Below are positions 60,771-64,000 of a stretch of 64,000 nucleotides of DNA, one piece after another. A program made the position numbers and the translations under genes. The stretch is from contig CM049322.1 of the NCBI GenBank assembly GCA_026874595.1, positions 48,463,340 to 48,527,339 of the forward strand. Direction: 5' to 3'. Within the stretch, counting starts at the first letter, position 1. Each line of letters starts with the position of its first letter. The notes under the pieces were generated by a model. It did not search any database and was not told the origin of the DNA. It saw nothing but the letters and a program-made list of their open reading frames with translations. This stretch comes from Sipunculus nudus (taxonomy: Eukaryota; Annelida; Sipuncula; Golfingiida; Sipunculidae).

Positions 60771-61186
60771 TCTGGCACTAGGGCTGAAACGGGTACAAAT
60801 TTTTGGACTCGAGTACCCGATAGGCATTACCCGACTCGGACTCGAGTACTCGTTACCATGGCAACGCTGTAAGATAAAATGGACATCTGTTTACCAATGC
60901 AAAATATGCATATATTTGAACTTCGAGACGATTTAACTTTATCCAAACGAAGAAACAGATATATGTCATAACAAGACCTCTGTTGATTTGACTAGCCTGT
61001 GTAGAGCCCTATGTCAGGCTATGATAATGAATAAATAGGCCTACAGACCGCCCGTAAATTTGCAGTAATATTCAGATATGCATGCATACATGTACATACA
61101 CGAGTACTCGAGTTTTGGACCCGAGTACTCGGTAAGTATTACCCGGACTCGAGTACTCGAGTACTCCTTTCAGCCCTATCTGGCAC
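60771..61186. mobile_element. 400-bp hAT-type MITE with perfect 8-bp target duplication
   Basis: The element 60779-61178 is flanked by TCTGGCAC at 60771-60778 and again at 61179-61186. Ends are TAGGGCTGAAACGGGTAC and, in reverse complement, TAGGGCTGAAAGGAGTAC: inverted repeats of 18 bases with two mismatches. Subterminal GACTCGAGTACTCG motifs are repeated at both ends. Eight-base duplications and such termini are hallmarks of hAT transposons. It has no transposase and must have moved in trans. Confidence 0.9.
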
Positions 61187-61740
61187 CCCCAAACTTATGC
61201 AGCACTTAGAGATCATCAAGGCAAATGTCCATACCATGTTACATTACCATCCACTCAGTGATTCCGGATAAATAAGTTCTTTGACCTTGAAAAGTAGGTC
61301 AAGGTCATTAACCTTCAAACTTGATTGAGATTTTGTTTATATGCATCTGCACTGAAGAAATAAAGTTCCTGTGTTGAATACTATAGGAGATATCCTGCTC
61401 ACAAGCCCAAGTTGAAAAATTGAATAAAAATCAGAAATTGTAGGTGGCACCCCCAAATGCAGGCAGCAATTACTGACTATCAGTCCCATTAATCATACCA
61501 TGTTTCATAACAATCCACCCAGTGGTTCCTGAGAAATAAGGTCCCAAGTTCTTTTTCTATTATAAGATCTGTGACTTTGAAAAGTAGGTCAAGGTTACCC
61601 ATCTTCAAACTGGACTGAGATGTTGTTGATATGCATCTGCACCGAAGAAATAAAATTTATACAATGAATCCTTTTAGAGATATCCCACCCACAAGGTAAA
61701 AGTTAATGGACCCCGGACAGACAGACGAACGGCTTAGGTG
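61181..61740 (+). repeat. Two tandem ~264-bp repeat units
   Basis: Units start TGGCACCCCCAAA at 61181 and 61445. Shared blocks include ATACCATGTT, AAAGTAGGTCAAGGT, CTTCAAACT, TATGCATCTGCACYGAAGAA and AGAGATATCC. The unit contains an inverted pair of AGGTCA/TGACCT half-sites (TGACCTTGAAAAGTAGGTCA in the first). The second unit ends near GGACCCCGGACAGACAGACG, a phrase I associate with mollusc repeats. The first unit is the insertion target of the hAT MITE. Confidence 0.8.
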
Positions 61741-62167
61741 TCGACAAAAGCCCATGAGCCTCAGGGCTGAAGGCTAAAAAAATGTAAGTGATGGGTACAG
61801 ATGATTTATATGCAACTAGATAAAGCTTCTTTAATGAATAACAGCAAAGAGCCACCACTGCCATGCCAATATCTTAAATAGTGACTGGGGTCACTCAAAT
61901 ATTTCTAAAAACGTAAAAAACAAAACACCTGCTCCCCCCCACCCCCACCTTATCGCATTCTCTCTCTCACCATGCATTACACTTTTTATTTTTTTCTTAA
62001 ATTCATGAAATTCAAAACATTTCTTATCTTCTATTTGTGTAGAAATTTTAAAGTGATATTTACAAAACACAAAACATCAGGTAATTCTCCATCAAGTTTA
62101 ACTTTAGTTTATATTATCGTATCTGCCAAAACGAAGTTTTGCGGATACTATGTTTTTGACAGGGTTC

Positions 62168-62265
62168 CACCGCCGCCGCCGCCGGTTGTTATAAGATATT
62201 GATAGATAGACAAGTAGATAGATAGATAGAAAGAGAGAGAGAGAGAGTGAGCGAGAGAGAGGAAG
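62168..62265. repeat. CCG, GATA and GA microsatellites
   Basis: Five CCG units, then GATAGATA repeats and (GA)n in succession. The open frames crossing it are artefacts. Confidence 0.8.
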
Positions 62266-62511
62266 GCTTTGTACATGATCTTGCAATGAGCCATCTGGGA
62301 AAACTAAACTAAGAACATCTTGCATTGATTATTGAGTCTTTTATACTGTTTTATCAAGTTAAATTCCAAATAACATGAAGGCAAGAGATTATTTTGTTCT
62401 GATCAACAAATTACATCTTTTTTCATTAAATAGATAGTTGTCTTTAAAAGAAATAAATCATTTGTATAATTTTCTACTCCCAATGTTTAAATGAAAATTC
62501 AGATATTTATA

Positions 62512-62559
<48 letters not shown>

Positions 62560-62583
62560 GAGTGTGTGTGTGTGTGTGTGTGT
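62512..62583. repeat. (TG)n microsatellite
   Basis: About 34 TG units with one GAGGGAG interruption. Confidence 0.9.
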
Positions 62584-64000
62584 GCAATTAACTCCTGACA
62601 TCCACTTCAGTAAATCTATACCAGGCCCTTAGTTCACTATGAAGATACTGGATTCATGCCTAATTTGTAAAATTAATGTATGTGCAAAATATTGAAATTC
62701 CCATCAACTACCACAAAGATGTCAGTGTATCACACGGGGAGTATTTACAAAACACAGGAAGGGAGGAATCAAAATACGGTCAGGACTTTGCCCCTGGTTA
62801 ATTATGTTCAGGTTATGAGAGACCACGTTCCTGCCAAAATGAGTCATGCTCTGAGCTTAGACCTTTGTTGGTTCAGCTATGACTACACTGGGCTGCCTCC
62901 CTACTACAATGTGTCATGTGTGGTTTGTTAACTCTGGCATTCAATGATAACCATATATATGTGAAAATCATGACTGAGATGGTTTTAATGTTAGTTTATG
63001 ATATCATGCTGTGGGTGCTGGCTGAAAATGGCATTTTTCTGTCATGATGCCTTAGCCTGGCTCTCATGATTTGTCTGAAGTGCTGAAGTAATTCACCAAC
63101 TATTAGTTCTTTCTCAACTTTTTTTATATAAATATGTATACAGGATTTTGATACAACTTGTACAAAATCAACTTAAATTAAACTGTAACACCAGTGTAAA
63201 ATCATAATTATACTTACACTCTGTAAGGCAGTATAACTAAATCATGCAACATTTAAAGTGCCCCCCCACGAGTGCGATGCACTTGGGACACAAATAAAAC
63301 CTAGTTTTTTGCACTCACGAAATGTGAAAGGTCCATGGGGACATCAAATCTACCTGACCTTAATGTATAAAAGTTGTATATCAACCATGTAATGTTGGGT
63401 CTGAAATGTCTGCTTTGTCCTACACAGCCTGTTGTTGTTTTCCCAAGCACGCACTAACTCCATTTGAAAATGACGTAATAGCCATTCAAAATGGCAAAGT
63501 TTATGGTAAATGCCAATAATCATGTCTTACACCCTGTTCCATTTTTAGCATACAAGTTTCAAAGTCATGACAGTTGTGTCAGATACCTAGTTTTCTAGCA
63601 GAGTTAAATAAAATAAAACACCTTTGATAGGTATGTTTAATTCTTACTACAAGTCAAGAATGATCTTTTCATGATGGGATTTGTTAAGTTTCAAACAAAG
63701 AGTTCCTCTTTCAGTTTCTTTTTTTGCATACATGTTTTAACTGGAAAGTCATACCACTTGTATAAAATTAAATGAACTGTGTAATTTGCTACAGGTGTAA
63801 CTTCATAATTTCACTTACTACCTTAAAGTGGGTTTACTAAACCATGCTACATATTTCTGCAAGTTATTCCACTTGACCAATGCTCTCAATAGCAGGATTT
63901 GCTATGTACAACCATCACAGAGTTGGCACAGGCCCAAAATTTTTTAACCAATGAGTACTTAGTATCACAGATTTGTGACAATTCTTGGCTTTGTGACAAT

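Larger units (their letters stand above)
57244..64000 (-). other. Upstream intron sequence of the tyrosine-tail gene; no exon recognised
   Basis: CpG-poor, AT-rich. Expected upstream exons (membrane segment, ectodomain) are not found, so they probably lie past the window edge. The stretch holds repeats listed separately, a 12-base C run at 58155-58166 and a (CCG)n/GATA/GA microsatellite at 62168-62265. Confidence 0.55.

Noticed and set aside
1-64000. CRISPR arrays, bacterial operons, prophage, toxin-antitoxin systems
   Set aside because: No direct-repeat/spacer structure or prokaryotic gene organisation; the DNA is eukaryotic with introns.

Overview
The window looks like nuclear DNA of a lophotrochozoan invertebrate, most likely a mollusc (inference). 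The sequence is AT-rich, genes are split by long introns with GT-AG borders, and there are many (TA)n, (CA)n, (CT)n and poly-C/G tracts, tRNA-derived SINE-like heads, non-LTR retrotransposon debris and MITE-like elements. No bacterial or viral gene organisation is present. Only three protein-coding loci can be supported; most open frames in the rest are microsatellite translations or chance.

Layout. 1-430: array of ~150-bp repeats carrying TGACCTTTGACC motifs. 1277-7188 (+): an NLR-type immune receptor gene with a two-exon CARD, NACHT region and long LRR tail, broken by many frameshifts and stops and with an altered Walker A threonine. 8600-9062 (+): a second, shorter decayed copy of its NACHT/LRR junction. 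9063-22840: no gene; repeats, minisatellites and a 39-bp-arm hairpin at 16748-16842. 22840-24200: CpG-rich promoter (ETS-like sites, CRE, two CCAAT boxes, TATA box) and leader. 24201-39432 (+): a three-exon gene for a 192-residue protein whose only recognisable domain is a C-terminal SAM/Pointed (PNT) domain; it stops right after the domain and has no ETS DNA-binding domain, the architecture of Drosophila Mae/EDL. 39433-46015: 3' UTR, 41-bp minisatellite, SINE, second array of the TGACCTTTGACC repeat and a CR1/Jockey-like LINE fragment (-). 46016-64000 (-): last three coding exons of a gene for a tyrosine-rich cytoplasmic tail with ITIM-like, PPxY and repeated YAD motifs, probably an adhesion receptor, in long CpG-poor introns and a possibly long 3' UTR, with several MITE-like elements including a 400-bp hAT-type element with a perfect 8-bp target duplication.

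The three genes are not obviously functionally linked. The PNT-only gene would modulate ETS transcription factors downstream of receptor/MAPK signalling if the Mae analogy holds; the minus-strand gene would present phosphotyrosine docking sites at the membrane; the NLR locus looks like a dying member of an expanded innate immune family. Calls rest on reading frames, splice consensus and remembered family motifs; no database search was possible.
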